64,000 nucleotides of DNA. Source: Actinoallomurus purpureus. Its GTDB lineage: Bacteria > Actinomycetota > Actinomycetes > Streptosporangiales > Streptosporangiaceae. The translations under genes were made by a program, and so were the position numbers. Below are positions 1-7,457 of the stretch, in pieces. The number at the start of each line of letters is the position of its first letter. Positions within the stretch are counted from its first letter, which is position 1. Location of the stretch: the NCBI RefSeq assembly GCF_024055795.1, contig NZ_JAMXMY010000005.1:1-64000 (forward strand), read 5' to 3'. Below the pieces are notes generated by a model. The model was given only the letters and a program-made list of their open reading frames with translations. It did no database searches and was not told where the DNA came from.

Positions 1-38
1 GCGCCGCTGCTCGCCGTCCATCGGTGGATTTGCTGGCG

Positions 39-85
39 CCCGTGATGCCTTCCGGGGGCGACCCCCGGGCCCCGCGAGGCGGGGG
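39..85. repeat. Imperfect copy of the tRNA-downstream GC-rich repeat
   Basis: This stretch matches positions 2488-2535, starting with cccgtgatgccttc and running through a gaccccc/gggcccc palindrome to gaggcgggg, with a few substitutions and short indels. The second copy sits just downstream of the tRNA fragment. Near-identical sequence at both sides of the decayed element suggests either a dispersed tRNA-flank repeat or a trace of the insertion event. Confidence 0.5.
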
Positions 86-192
86 TGGCCGGTGTCAGCG
101 GCTGCGGAATATACGCGCAATGGCCGCACGGCTCCCGAAGGGGCTCGCGGTGACGGCGCCGGCGGGGGGATCGCACTCGCGGGCGGTCTCTG

Positions 193-702
193 ATGGGGGC
201 GGCGTCCGGCGCGCCTCGTGGGCACGTTCAGATCCCCCGGTCGCTCCTCTACTCCACCGGCCACGGCGCACTGGCCGTGTGGGCCTGGGCGACGTACGAG
301 ACGCTGATGCCGGACGGCCTCGGCGGGGGCCGCGTCCCAGTGGTTACTCGCCGGCGGTTCGTCGCCGAGCGGGCCGGAACGTCGACGACCGCCCTCGACG
401 ACGCGCGCCGCGACCCCCTGGCACCGGCGGCGGGCGGGCCGTACCTGTCCCGGTCGGCTCCACGTGGTTCGAAGCGCAGCGTGAAGCACGCCTGCCTTCG
501 GCTGCCGAGGGAGACCGGCGAGGCCTTCGCTCCGGTGCCGTCCTGGACGCTGGACCTGGTCTGGGCCGGGCGGCGTCGCCCGGCCGGACGCGTCTCTCCC
601 GACGCCTGGAGGCTGTGCGCGGCATGCGTCGACCCGATTCGCAGCCTTTGCGCGCCAGCTCGCTGGATCACCATGGCCTTGAGCAATCAAGATTGCGAGT
701 AG
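193..702 (+). pseudogene. Truncated winged-helix/HTH protein of mobile-element type
   Basis: The frame reads as the N-terminal part of a small actinobacterial DNA-binding protein. It has an opening strand around VQIPRSLLYSTGHGALAVWA, a helix-turn-helix-like stretch (RRRFVAERAGTSTTALDDAR, about residues 55-75) and a segment around KHACLRLPRETGEAFAPVP. After DAWRLCAACVD (about residue 145) the sequence loses coherence and stops, and an overlapping frame carries alternative coding-like text. Such proteins are common in integrated actinomycete elements, and an integrase remnant and att fragment lie 1.3 kb downstream. I read it as a decayed gene. The family is recalled by pattern and not proven, and the start is uncertain. 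Confidence 0.4.
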
Positions 703-857
703 TGCGACAGCCTCCCTTGAAGCATCACTCGCCAGGGATCACGAGACCCCCGTCGACCCGTTGGAGCGATTGAAGATCACGTTCGGCCGACGCGTTGTTG
801 ATCTTGCCGGTAGTCTCCGCTCCAAGTTCCGAAAATCGGGCGATTGAAGGAGATCCG

Positions 858-1388
858 GTGCACAAGCGAAGAAGCATCCTGGCGGCCGCGACGGCCGCGA
901 CCGCGTTGCTCATGCCCACTCTGTCAGTCCCACAAGCCGACGCCGCGGCCAAGACGTTCGTCATCCAGAACGAAAATTCCTGGCAGTGCCTGCGCGTCAA
1001 GAACCACAGCAAGGCGAACAACGCCCCCGTGGTCCAGTACTCGTGCACCGGGAATCCTCCGAAGCCCACCAAGTCCACGTATTGGAGACAGAGCGGCAAC
1101 CGCATCGTCAACGCGTACACGGGCAAATGCCTGGGCATCAAGGGCGGCAAGAAGAAGAGCGGCGCGCCGCTCATCCAGAAGACCTGCAGCAGCAAGGCGT
1201 CCGACCAGAAGTGGGACTTCACGCTTAGCAAGGGCTGGACGACGATCCACTCCTGGGGCACCAAAAATCCCGGACTGTACATGGCGGTCAAGGGCTCCAG
1301 TGTGAAGGTGAACGCGCCGATCATCCTGGAGAAGGACCTGTATCCTGTCCCCCAGAGGCAGGTCTTCCTGAAGGCCCCCTGGCATTAG
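858..1388 (+). CDS. Secreted ricin B-type lectin domain protein
   Basis: The protein has 176 aa. The GTG at 858 is preferred because GAAGGAGA lies four bases upstream; a longer frame opens at 795 without such a site. Residues 1-31 form a Sec signal (KRR, hydrophobic core, AxA cleavage near 29-31). The mature part is one beta-trefoil of the ricin type, with the recurring pattern NSWQCLRV, YWRQSGN, GKCLGI and DQKWDF that stands for QxW repeats and paired cysteines. Such domains bind glycans outside the cell. It stands alone with no attached enzyme domain and is followed by a strong hairpin terminator at 1531. Ligand unknown. Confidence 0.75.
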   Translation: MHKRRSILAAATAATALLMPTLSVPQADAAAKTFVIQNENSWQCLRVKNHSKANNAPVVQYSCTGNPPKPTKSTYWRQSGNRIVNAYTGKCLGIKGGKKKSGAPLIQKTCSSKASDQKWDFTLSKGWTTIHSWGTKNPGLYMAVKGSSVKVNAPIILEKDLYPVPQRQVFLKAPWH

Positions 1389-1530
1389 GCCAATTCTGCC
1401 GACATCAGCCGGTGGGTATTGGGCGGGGCGTCTGTCGACCCGGCCGATGCAGATGCATCGGTAACGGCGGTTGCGTCGCGACGTCTTGCGGCGGAGGGTT
1501 TCCGGCGAATCGGACGCGCGGGCGAACACG

Positions 1531-1560
1531 AAGAGGCCCCGGCGTCAACCGGGGCCTCTT
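1531..1560. terminator. Bidirectional hairpin between convergent genes
   Basis: A perfect 12-bp stem (aagaggccccgg / ccggggcctctt) with a six-base loop sits between the lectin gene (+) and the toxin-like gene (-). The A-rich start and T-rich end suit termination in both directions. Confidence 0.8.
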
Positions 1561-1573
1561 TCGTACGAGCTGC

Positions 1574-1867
1574 TCAGGGGCCGATCAAGTTGCAGATCAG
1601 CCGGTGGACCTCGGCGTGTCGGAAGGCTGGCACCACCGGCCGGGTCGCGGGCCGATCGTCCAGCCACTCACGCCATAGCCACTCGATCCGGTCCAGCAGC
1701 ACCGTGCCGTGCTCCGGGATGGGCTCAGCGATCTCACCGCGGCGCGGCTCACGGCGCACGACCTTGCACGCCAGCACACGCGGAAGCGGCGCGTCGTTGT
1801 AGGTGTCGCTGGAGACGATCAGGTACGGCGCGGCGTCGTCCTGACCCGTGACCTTGACCAGCCACAC
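1574..1867 (-). CDS. Possible PemK/MazF-like toxin without visible antitoxin
   Basis: This 97-aa protein starts at GTG (MWLVKVTGQDDAAPYLIVS). The core APYLIVSSDTYNDAPLPRVL resembles the beta-strand and loop in which MazF/PemK ribonucleases carry 'P.ivvSnd.yN...prv', and is followed by GTVLLDRIEWLWREWL. MazF-type proteins cut RNA and are normally paired with a small antitoxin just upstream. Here the upstream DNA on the same strand (1868-1954) shows no antitoxin reading frame, and the integrase remnant faces the other way. It may be an orphan toxin or a housekeeping relative that was never paired. The family call is by pattern only. Confidence 0.5.
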   Translation of the reverse strand: MWLVKVTGQDDAAPYLIVSSDTYNDAPLPRVLACKVVRREPRRGEIAEPIPEHGTVLLDRIEWLWREWLDDRPATRPVVPAFRHAEVHRLICNLIGP

Positions 1868-1954
1868 GTCACCGAACCGGACGGCTCAGGCGGCACCGGG
1901 CACCGCCCCGCGCCCTTCGCCGGCGTTCTTCGCCGTGATGCGCAAGGCGCCCCA

Positions 1955-2287
1955 CAGTATCTCCTCATCGGTCGGCGGGAGCTCCTGGCGGCCGTCTCGG
2001 ACGTCGGCCGAACGCGCGGCCCGATGCACGCCGCGATGTTCGCCTGCATGTACTTCGCAGGCCTGCGTCCGGCGGAGGCCGCCGGACTCCGCGAGAATGA
2101 CTGCGAGCTCCCGGAGAGGGAATGGGGCCAGATCACCGTGACCAAGACCAGGTCGCAGGTCAGCAAGCGATATACCGACTCGCAGGAAAGCACCGCGAGG
2201 ACGGTCTACGCCAAGTGCATCGACGGCCAGCGTGACGTCGCCAACAACGTCGCCAACCAGCGGATCCAGAAGGCACTCGTGGAATGA
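1955..2287 (+). pseudogene. Tyrosine recombinase/integrase with internal deletion
   Basis: The frame holds two separate parts of an actinomycete tyrosine integrase. The first is the start of the catalytic domain (RRELLAAVSDVG, then MFACMYFAGLRPAEAAGLRE, whose Arg is the first active-site arginine, then TKTRSQVSKRYTDS). The second is the extreme C-terminus (VYAKCIDGQRD ... NQRIQKALVE). The part between, which should carry the H-x-x-R box and the nucleophilic tyrosine region (well over 100 residues in relatives), is missing, and so is the N-terminal SAM-like domain. It cannot be active. It lies about 110 bp before a tRNA 3' fragment on the same strand, the usual int-att arrangement. Confidence 0.75.
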
Positions 2288-2320
2288 CCGAGAACGAGGT
2301 CTCACGGAACATGCGCGGAA

Positions 2321-2390
2321 TGATCAACGCGCTGGCACGACCAGTGCAGGGCTCCGACGCAGGTCAGGGCACATACGAGCGCGTTGATCA
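2321..2390. repeat. 13-bp inverted repeat next to the att core
   Basis: tgatcaacgcgct (2321-2333) is repeated in perfect inversion as agcgcgttgatca (2378-2390), with 44 bp between. It sits between the integrase remnant and the tRNA fragment and ends nine bases before the core. This is where integrase arm sites or excisionase sites usually lie; a function is inference. Confidence 0.5.
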
Positions 2391-2398
2391 GCGCTCCA

Positions 2399-2440
2399 CT
2401 CATAATCCCTTGGTCGTGGGTTCGAGTCCCACCCGCCCTA
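2399..2440 (+). other. Probable attR: 3' half of tRNA-Met(CAU)
   Basis: From the anticodon loop (ctcataa, anticodon CAT) the sequence folds as the 3' part of a tRNA. A variable region is followed by a perfect T-arm (gtggg, ttcgagt, cccac, 2416-2432), an acceptor strand ccgccct (2433-2439) and a discriminator base, with CCA not encoded. The bases before the loop do not pair with the following anticodon-stem strand, and no D-arm or 5' acceptor is present. The tRNA therefore begins abruptly at the loop. This is the duplicated core left at one end after integration into a tRNA gene; the intact tRNA would lie left of the window. Confidence 0.8.
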
Positions 2441-2719
2441 CGAGGCGGGTATCCCTGTTCGACGCCCTTCGGGCGGCTTTGCCGGGGCCCGTGATGCCTT
2501 CTGGGGTGCGACCCCCCGGGCCCCCCGAGGCGGGGCTTCGCCCCGCGCGGCGTTCCCTGCTCGCCGCCTTTCGGGCGGCTTCGAGGGGGCTGGGGACAAG
2601 GTCGCGTAGCCCCAACCTTTCGTTGGGCCGTGAGTCCTATCCGGTGATCGCCCCGGCGGATGCGGAACGCCCCGCGGGGCCTCTGGGAAAGGCCGCCGCG
2701 GGGCGTCGTCCGGTCGGTG
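2441..2719. other. Gene-free hairpin-rich tRNA downstream region
   Basis: No gene is visible. The region carries several short GC hairpins, for example around 2463-2475 (cgcccttcgggcg), 2530-2546 (gcggggcttcgccccgc) and 2566-2580. The repeat shared with the window start lies at 2488-2535. It is probably the original 3' flank and terminator area of the target tRNA. Confidence 0.5.
2488..2535. repeat. Second copy of the repeat seen at 39-85
   Basis: It shares cccgtgatgcctt, the run of C/G around gaccccccgggcccc and gaggcgggg with the start of the window. See the entry at 39-85. Confidence 0.5.
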
Positions 2720-3370
2720 TCAGAGGTGGCCGAAGCGGCACTCCAGCGGGTGGGACAGGGTGACCGAGACGCCGTCGATCACCGGGCCGTAGCCGCCGCC
2801 CGTGGTGCTCGCGAAGCTGAGTGTGACGGTGGGAGTCAGGGCGCGGAACCGGAACCGCTCCTGGACGTAGCCGAGGTTCTCCCGCGTCTTGTCGGTCGTG
2901 TCGAAGGTGAAGTTCTTCTGGGTGGTGGGATGGCCGATGCCGTTCTGCGTCACCCTCGCGAATCCGCGCTTGATCGAGGATCCGCCGTCCGGGTTGCCGG
3001 CGAGGGAGAAGGTGACGGTGTAGCAGCCGCCGAAGCGGGTCGGGATCGGCTGCTCGATGGTTCCGGGTCCGTCGCCTTCGAGGTCGAGGGACTGGTGCCC
3101 CTCGGCGGCCTGCCAGAAGCCGGCGCCCACCAGGTCGACGGTCCCGTCGGTGACCTTCCAGCGGCCGATGGCGCCTCCGACACCGAATCTTGTGAAGGTG
3201 TTGGCGGGGACCGTCGGATTCTCGAACCCGCCGTCGGCGAAGAGCGGGACCGGGGTCTCCTGGGCGTGGGCGGGCTGGACGGCGGCCATGCAGAGGGTGA
3301 GGGCGCCGGCCGCCGGAAGGGCGGTGATCAATCGCGTGACGCGGGGCCTGAGGGTCGATGGAGAGGCCAT
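2720..3370 (-). CDS. Secreted choice-of-anchor C / DUF642-like protein
   Basis: The protein has 216 aa. The ATG at 3370 has an AGGAG site six bases upstream. Residues 1-36 form a signal peptide ending near AHAQE. The rest follows the choice-of-anchor C pattern: GGFENP, then GRWKVTDGTVDLVGAGFWQA, EGHQSLDLEG, then TVTFSLAGNPDGG, and a C-terminal beta-rich half ending in VIDGVSV. The fold is a beta-sandwich found in extracellular and cell-wall proteins. No anchor or enzyme domain is attached, so it is probably freely secreted. It begins the chromosomal DNA to the right of the att fragment and reads toward it. Confidence 0.7.
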   Translation of the reverse strand: MASPSTLRPRVTRLITALPAAGALTLCMAAVQPAHAQETPVPLFADGGFENPTVPANTFTRFGVGGAIGRWKVTDGTVDLVGAGFWQAAEGHQSLDLEGDGPGTIEQPIPTRFGGCYTVTFSLAGNPDGGSSIKRGFARVTQNGIGHPTTQKNFTFDTTDKTRENLGYVQERFRFRALTPTVTLSFASTTGGGYGPVIDGVSVTLSHPLECRFGHL

Positions 3371-3908
3371 GCTCTTCTCCTGGTTGTCGGCGTCGTCTGG
3401 GCTGGGCGTATCGATTGGCCGGAATGGGCATTGGCGCGCCCCACCGAAATCCGCCCGCTGACGGACTGTAATCAAATGATCTTGCTGTGTATTCGAGTCG
3501 TCGCAACCTGGGGCCGGATATGTACGTTGCGTTTGCTGTCGTTTACAGAACGCGTCGATCTGGGGGGTGGCTGCGGTGCTCTCTATGGAGTGCGGCCTCG
3601 GGTCGAGTTCCCGGTTTGGCCGGATGTGGCCAAAATGGAAAGTAATATCCCGCTGCGGGCAATGCGTCAGCGCCGGTGGCGTCCTGGGGGTGGCGCCGGC
3701 GGCCCGATTCCCTTGCGGTGCAGTTCGGCAGGGGGTTCCCGTGCGCATCCGGGGTCCCATCGGTCGCCGCGCATCTCGTGCGACTCCGGCCGATCGGAGG
3801 TCGCGCCCGACGTTCTACGCCGATTCGACGAGGCGACGCTACATTGAGGCTTGTATCCGTTACTGCGCGTGGGACACTGGGCGGATTCCGGTGTCCTGAG
3901 GGGAGCAC
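3371..3908. other. 538-bp intergenic region between divergent genes
   Basis: It separates the secreted protein (-) from the XRE regulator (+) and must hold both promoters. I see no convincing gene or strong repeat. GAGGGGAGCAC just before 3909 is the ribosome site of the regulator. Confidence 0.5.
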
Positions 3909-4814
3909 ATGATCGGGTCTCAGCCTGACGGCGAGGTGGCCGTGAGCAGTTTGTTCGGTCATCATCGTGGTGGTCCGACGGTGCTGCGTATTGTGCTGGG
4001 CGCGCAGTTGCGGCGGTTGCGTGAGGCGCGGGGGATCACGTGTGAGGAGGCCGGTGAGGCGATCCGGGCGTCGCATTCGAAGATCAGCCGGATGGAGTTG
4101 GGGCGGGTTCGGTTCCGGGCTCGTGATGTTGCTGATCTGCTGAGCCTGTATGGGGTGGGGGCTGAGGCGGAGCGGTCGGCGATGCTGGCGTTGGCGGAGC
4201 GGGCGAATGAGCCGGGGTGGTGGCATTCGTATTCCGATATTCTGCCGGGTTGGTTTGAGGTGTATATCGGGTTGGAGGAGGCGGCGTCGCGGATTCGCGC
4301 GTATGAGGTGCAGTTTGTTCCTGGGTTGTTGCAGACCGAGGATTATGCGCGTGCGGTGACGTTGCTGGGGCATCCGGATGCGCCGGGGCATGAGGTTGAG
4401 CGGCGGGTGGGGTTGCGGATGCGGCGTCAGTCGTTGTTGCGGGGGGAGGATCCGCCGCATTTTTGGGCGGTGGTGGATGAGGCGGCGTTGCGGCGGCCGT
4501 TGGGTGGTGCTGCGGTGATGCGGCGGCAGTTGGAGCATCTGATCGAGGTGACGGAGTTTCCGCATGTGACGTTGCAGGTGGTGCCGTTTCATCTGGGTGG
4601 GCATGCGGCTGCGGGGGGTCCGTTCAGTATTTTGCGGTTCGCGGAGCCGGATTTGCCGGATGTGGTGTATTTGGAGCAGTTGACCAGTTCGTTGTATCTG
4701 GATAAGCGTGATGATGTGGATAATTATTTGGCGGTGATGGAGCGGTTGTGCATCGACGCCGAGCCCGCCACCCGCATCCGCGACACCCTCAACGACATTC
4801 TTCGCGACCTCTGA
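3909..4814 (+). CDS. XRE-family regulator with DUF5753 (copy 1)
   Basis: This 301-aa protein has a helix-turn-helix at about residues 29-85 (LGAQLRRLREARGITCEEAG, then SHSKISRMELGR). A DUF5753 domain follows from about 110 to 290 (EVQFVPGLLQTEDYARA, FWAVVDEAALRRP, LPDVVYLEQLT). Such proteins are abundant in actinomycetes, usually next to a DUF397 gene; none is seen here. ATG 3909 follows GAGGGGAG. Codon use is odd: from about 3950 to 4740 the wobble base is mainly G or T (gtgttg, tatgag, gatgtt), while the last 20 codons return to C-ending codons. It faces copy 2 tail to tail with 58 bp between. Confidence 0.85.
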   Translation: MIGSQPDGEVAVSSLFGHHRGGPTVLRIVLGAQLRRLREARGITCEEAGEAIRASHSKISRMELGRVRFRARDVADLLSLYGVGAEAERSAMLALAERANEPGWWHSYSDILPGWFEVYIGLEEAASRIRAYEVQFVPGLLQTEDYARAVTLLGHPDAPGHEVERRVGLRMRRQSLLRGEDPPHFWAVVDEAALRRPLGGAAVMRRQLEHLIEVTEFPHVTLQVVPFHLGGHAAAGGPFSILRFAEPDLPDVVYLEQLTSSLYLDKRDDVDNYLAVMERLCIDAEPATRIRDTLNDILRDL

Positions 4815-4872
4815 CGTATCGCGCCGCCGCGCCGATCCTGGGGCGAATGCGCGCTGCCCGCCGAGCCGGGTT

Positions 4873-5742
4873 TCAGAGCTCGCGGATGATCTTGCTGATC
4901 AGGTCCATGGACTCCTCCGGCGAGGCGCTCTGCACGCACAGGCGCTCCATCGCCGCGGTGTAGTGGTCCATGTCGTCGTCCTTCTCCAGGTACATCGCGC
5001 CCGTGAGCTGTTCGAGGTACGCGATGTCGGGCAGTTCCGGCTCGGGGAACCGCAGGATCGTGAAGGCCCCGGCCTCGCCGGCGTGACCGCCGACCCGGAA
5101 CGGCATGACCTGAACCGTGATGTTCTCCCGCCGGGCGGCCTCGTGCAGCGCGCGCAACTGGGCCCGGGCCACGTCGACACCGCCGATCGGCCGCCACAGG
5201 GCCGCCTCGTCGATGACGGCCCACAGGCGTGGCGGATGCGGCTGGTAGAGGAGTCGCTGGCGGCGCATCCGCAGCTCGACCCGCCGGTCGATCTCGTCGG
5301 CGGGCGGATCGGACATGCCCTGGGTGATGACGGCGCGGGCGTACTCCGGCGTCTGCAGAAGGCCGGGGATGAACTGCACCTCGTACGTCCGGATGACCTG
5401 CGCAGCCTCTTCGAGGTCGACGTAGGGACGGAACCAGGCGGGCATCGCGTTGCTGTAGGCCTGGAGCCAGCCCGGTCGGCTGGCCTCCCGGACGACGGTG
5501 AGCAGGGCGTCGCGCTCTCCGCGGTCGTCGATGCCGTACAGCTTCAGCAGGGCGACGACGTCGTCCTCGTTGAGGCCGGCCCGGCCCTGCTCCAGCCGGC
5601 CGATCCTGCTCTCGGTGGCGTGGAGGGCCTCGGCGGCCTCCTTGCGGGTCGCCCCGGCAGCCTCGCGCAGGCGCCGTAGCTGCGCTCCCACGATTCTGCG
5701 GCGGACGGTGGGCCTGCTCACCGAATGCACTGCGACGGCCAC
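4873..5742 (-). CDS. XRE-family regulator with DUF5753 (copy 2)
   Basis: This 289-aa protein has the same architecture as its convergent neighbour: HTH at about residues 16-72 (GAQLRRLREAAGATRKEAAE, then TESRIGRLEQGR) and DUF5753 to the end (EVQFIPGLLQTPEYARAV, LWAVIDEAALWRP, LPDIAYLEQLTGAMYLEK). GTG 5742 is chosen because GGAGG lies nine bases upstream; the frame stays open to 5844. Unlike copy 1 its wobble positions are normal C/G. The two clearly share an ancestor, but the difference in codon use argues against a very recent tandem duplication. DUF397 partner absent. Targets unknown. Confidence 0.85.
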   Translation of the reverse strand: MAVAVHSVSRPTVRRRIVGAQLRRLREAAGATRKEAAEALHATESRIGRLEQGRAGLNEDDVVALLKLYGIDDRGERDALLTVVREASRPGWLQAYSNAMPAWFRPYVDLEEAAQVIRTYEVQFIPGLLQTPEYARAVITQGMSDPPADEIDRRVELRMRRQRLLYQPHPPRLWAVIDEAALWRPIGGVDVARAQLRALHEAARRENITVQVMPFRVGGHAGEAGAFTILRFPEPELPDIAYLEQLTGAMYLEKDDDMDHYTAAMERLCVQSASPEESMDLISKIIREL

Positions 5743-5913
5743 GGGTCCCCACCTCCGATCACCATAATGCGGGCAGAGTCTGCCATTGATGACCACTGGT
5801 GAACAGACCTGACGGCCAACCGCGACCGAAATATCGTCAGGCATAAGGCGAATAGGGCGGATAGGCCCGTAGGGAGACGGCCGGCGGCGTGTTCCGCCTG
5901 CTCTCCACGCCGC

Positions 5914-6762
5914 TCAGGCGGTGGCGGCGACCTCTTCCTCCTCGACGCGGCGGTTCCACTCCGCCTTGCTCGCCCGCCAGCCCTCATCGTCCGTACCCCG
6001 GCGCCAGTACCCGGAGATGGACAGCTGGTCCAGGGACAGGCCCCGCTCGACGCGCAGGTGGCGCCGCAGCCGCTTGACGAAGCCCGCCTCACCGTGCACG
6101 AAGGCGTGGACCTCACCCGGCGGGAACTCCAGGTCGTGTACGGCCTCCACCAGTGCGTCGCCGACCTCCGCGTCGCCGCGGTGCAGCCAGACGATGCGGG
6201 CGTCGCCGGCGGTGCCGAGCGGCAGCTCGTCCTCCGCGTCCGCCACCTCGACGAAGACCCGGGCGGGTGTGCCCTCCGGAAGCCTCTCGAGCGATGCCGC
6301 GATCGCCGGGAGCGCGCTCTCGTCGCCCACCAGCAGGTGCCAGTCGGCCTTCTCGCTCGGCGCGTACGCGCCGCCGGGACCCATGAACAGCACGTCTTCA
6401 CCGGGCTTCGCCCGGGCGGCCCACGGGCCGGCCAGGCCGTGGTCCCCGTGGTGCACGAAGTCAATGGTCAGCTCCTGGGCCTCCGGGTCCCACGAGCGCA
6501 CCGTGTACGCGCGGGTGCGCGGCCACTGGTCGCGTGGAAGGTCGCGCCGTACGGCCTCCATGTCGAACGGCTCGGGGTACGCCACGCCCGGCACGGGGAA
6601 CAGGATCTTCACGTAGTGGTCGGTGCACGCACCGGCGGGGAAGCCGTCCAGCTCCTCTCCACCGATCACCACCCGGATCATGTGCGGCGTGAGCCACTCG
6701 GTGCGGCGGACGCGTCCGTGGTTCAGGCGTCGACCTTGCCGGACGGGCGTGTCATTCGTCAT
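5914..6762 (-). CDS. Siderophore-interacting FAD-binding protein (SIP/ViuB type)
   Basis: This 282-aa cytoplasmic flavoprotein is expected to reduce ferric siderophores and release iron. The N-terminal half is a ferredoxin-reductase-like FAD domain; RAYTVR at about residues 84-89 is the RxYTxR flavin motif of the family, followed by FVHHGDHGLAGPWA. The C-terminal half is the SIP NAD(P)H-binding part (LLVGDESALPAIAASLERLP, then VHAFVHGEAGFVKRLRRHL, ending with the SISGYWRRG motif). An IdeR/DmdR-type iron box lies 16 bp upstream, so expression should rise when iron is scarce. No siderophore transport genes are adjacent. Confidence 0.9.
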   Translation of the reverse strand: MTNDTPVRQGRRLNHGRVRRTEWLTPHMIRVVIGGEELDGFPAGACTDHYVKILFPVPGVAYPEPFDMEAVRRDLPRDQWPRTRAYTVRSWDPEAQELTIDFVHHGDHGLAGPWAARAKPGEDVLFMGPGGAYAPSEKADWHLLVGDESALPAIAASLERLPEGTPARVFVEVADAEDELPLGTAGDARIVWLHRGDAEVGDALVEAVHDLEFPPGEVHAFVHGEAGFVKRLRRHLRVERGLSLDQLSISGYWRRGTDDEGWRASKAEWNRRVEEEEVAATA

Positions 6763-6777
6763 GTGCCGCTCCTTGGC

Positions 6778-6796
6778 TTAGGTAAGCCTAACTTTA
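6778..6796. promoter_or_regulatory. Iron box (IdeR/DmdR1-type operator)
   Basis: TTAGGTAAGCCTAACTTTA agrees with the 19-bp actinobacterial iron-box consensus TTAGGTTAGSCTAACCTAA at 16 of 19 positions by my count. It lies 16 bp before the start of the siderophore-interacting protein, overlapping its likely promoter, which fits iron-dependent repression. Confidence 0.8.
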
Positions 6797-6974
6797 CGGG
6801 GGATGGCGCTCATTTCCCACCCGTCGTGAGGGGGATCACGGCCGGCGCTGGCGCCGGCGGGGACGGGGCGAGCTCGACGGCTCCCGTGACATCTGTCATG
6901 GGTAAATCGGTGATGGCCCGCTCTATAGGGAGGACCACGGCTCTGCCAAGATCTGCGTTGTGGAGGTAACCGAG

Positions 6975-7457
6975 GTGCGGCTCAGGCCGCCGCGTCATCT
7001 GGTCAGTACAAAGGCCGTCGGCTATTGGACCCTGCGTGCGCTGGGGGGATGGCTCGCCGTCGTCGCCGTTCAGGTCGTCTGGATGCTCAATGACGGCGGG
7101 CATGCCCGGTGGCATGTCGCGGGGCTGATCCTGACCGGGGTGCTCGGCGCCGCGCACGTCATCGTCATGCCCCGGTGGCGGTTCCGCGTGCACCGCTGGG
7201 AGGTCACCTCCGAGGCCGTCTACACGCAGTCCGGTTGGTTCGACCAGGAGCGGCGCATCGCCCCGATCTCCCGGATCCAGACCGTCGACAGCGAGCGCGG
7301 CCCGTTCGAGCGGCTCTTCGGGCTCGCCAACGTCACGGTGACGACGGCCTCGGCGGCCGGTCCGCTCAAGATCCGCGGGCTCGCCCACGACGCCGCGGAG
7401 CAGCTCGTCGACCGGCTGACCGAGGGCACCGCGACCGACCGGAGCGACGCGACATGA
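6975..7457 (+). CDS. PH domain membrane protein, YdbS-like
   Basis: The protein has 160 aa. GTG 6975 has GGAGG eight bases upstream; an in-frame GTG at 6960 is the alternative. Two membrane helices lie at about residues 20-70 (LGGWLAVVAVQVVWML, then GLILTGVLGAAHVIV). A bacterial PH-like (bPH2, former DUF304) domain follows: FRVHRWEVTSEAVYTQSGWF, then ISRIQTVDSERGPFERLFGL, then KIRGLAHDAAEQLVDRL. It overlaps the next gene by four bases (ATGA), so the two are translationally coupled, like the ydbS-ydbT pair of bacilli. The precise role is unknown; B. subtilis YdbST is linked to resistance to a bacteriocin. Confidence 0.8.
   Translation: MRLRPPRHLVSTKAVGYWTLRALGGWLAVVAVQVVWMLNDGGHARWHVAGLILTGVLGAAHVIVMPRWRFRVHRWEVTSEAVYTQSGWFDQERRIAPISRIQTVDSERGPFERLFGLANVTVTTASAAGPLKIRGLAHDAAEQLVDRLTEGTATDRSDAT

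Noticed and set aside
2375-2440. Complete tRNA gene
   Set aside because: No 5' acceptor strand, D-arm or matching anticodon-stem strand precedes the anticodon loop; only the 3' half is present.
2284-2763. Open frame running through the tRNA fragment
   Set aside because: The sequence HNPLVVGSSPTRPT is the well-known spurious translation of a tRNA 3' end.
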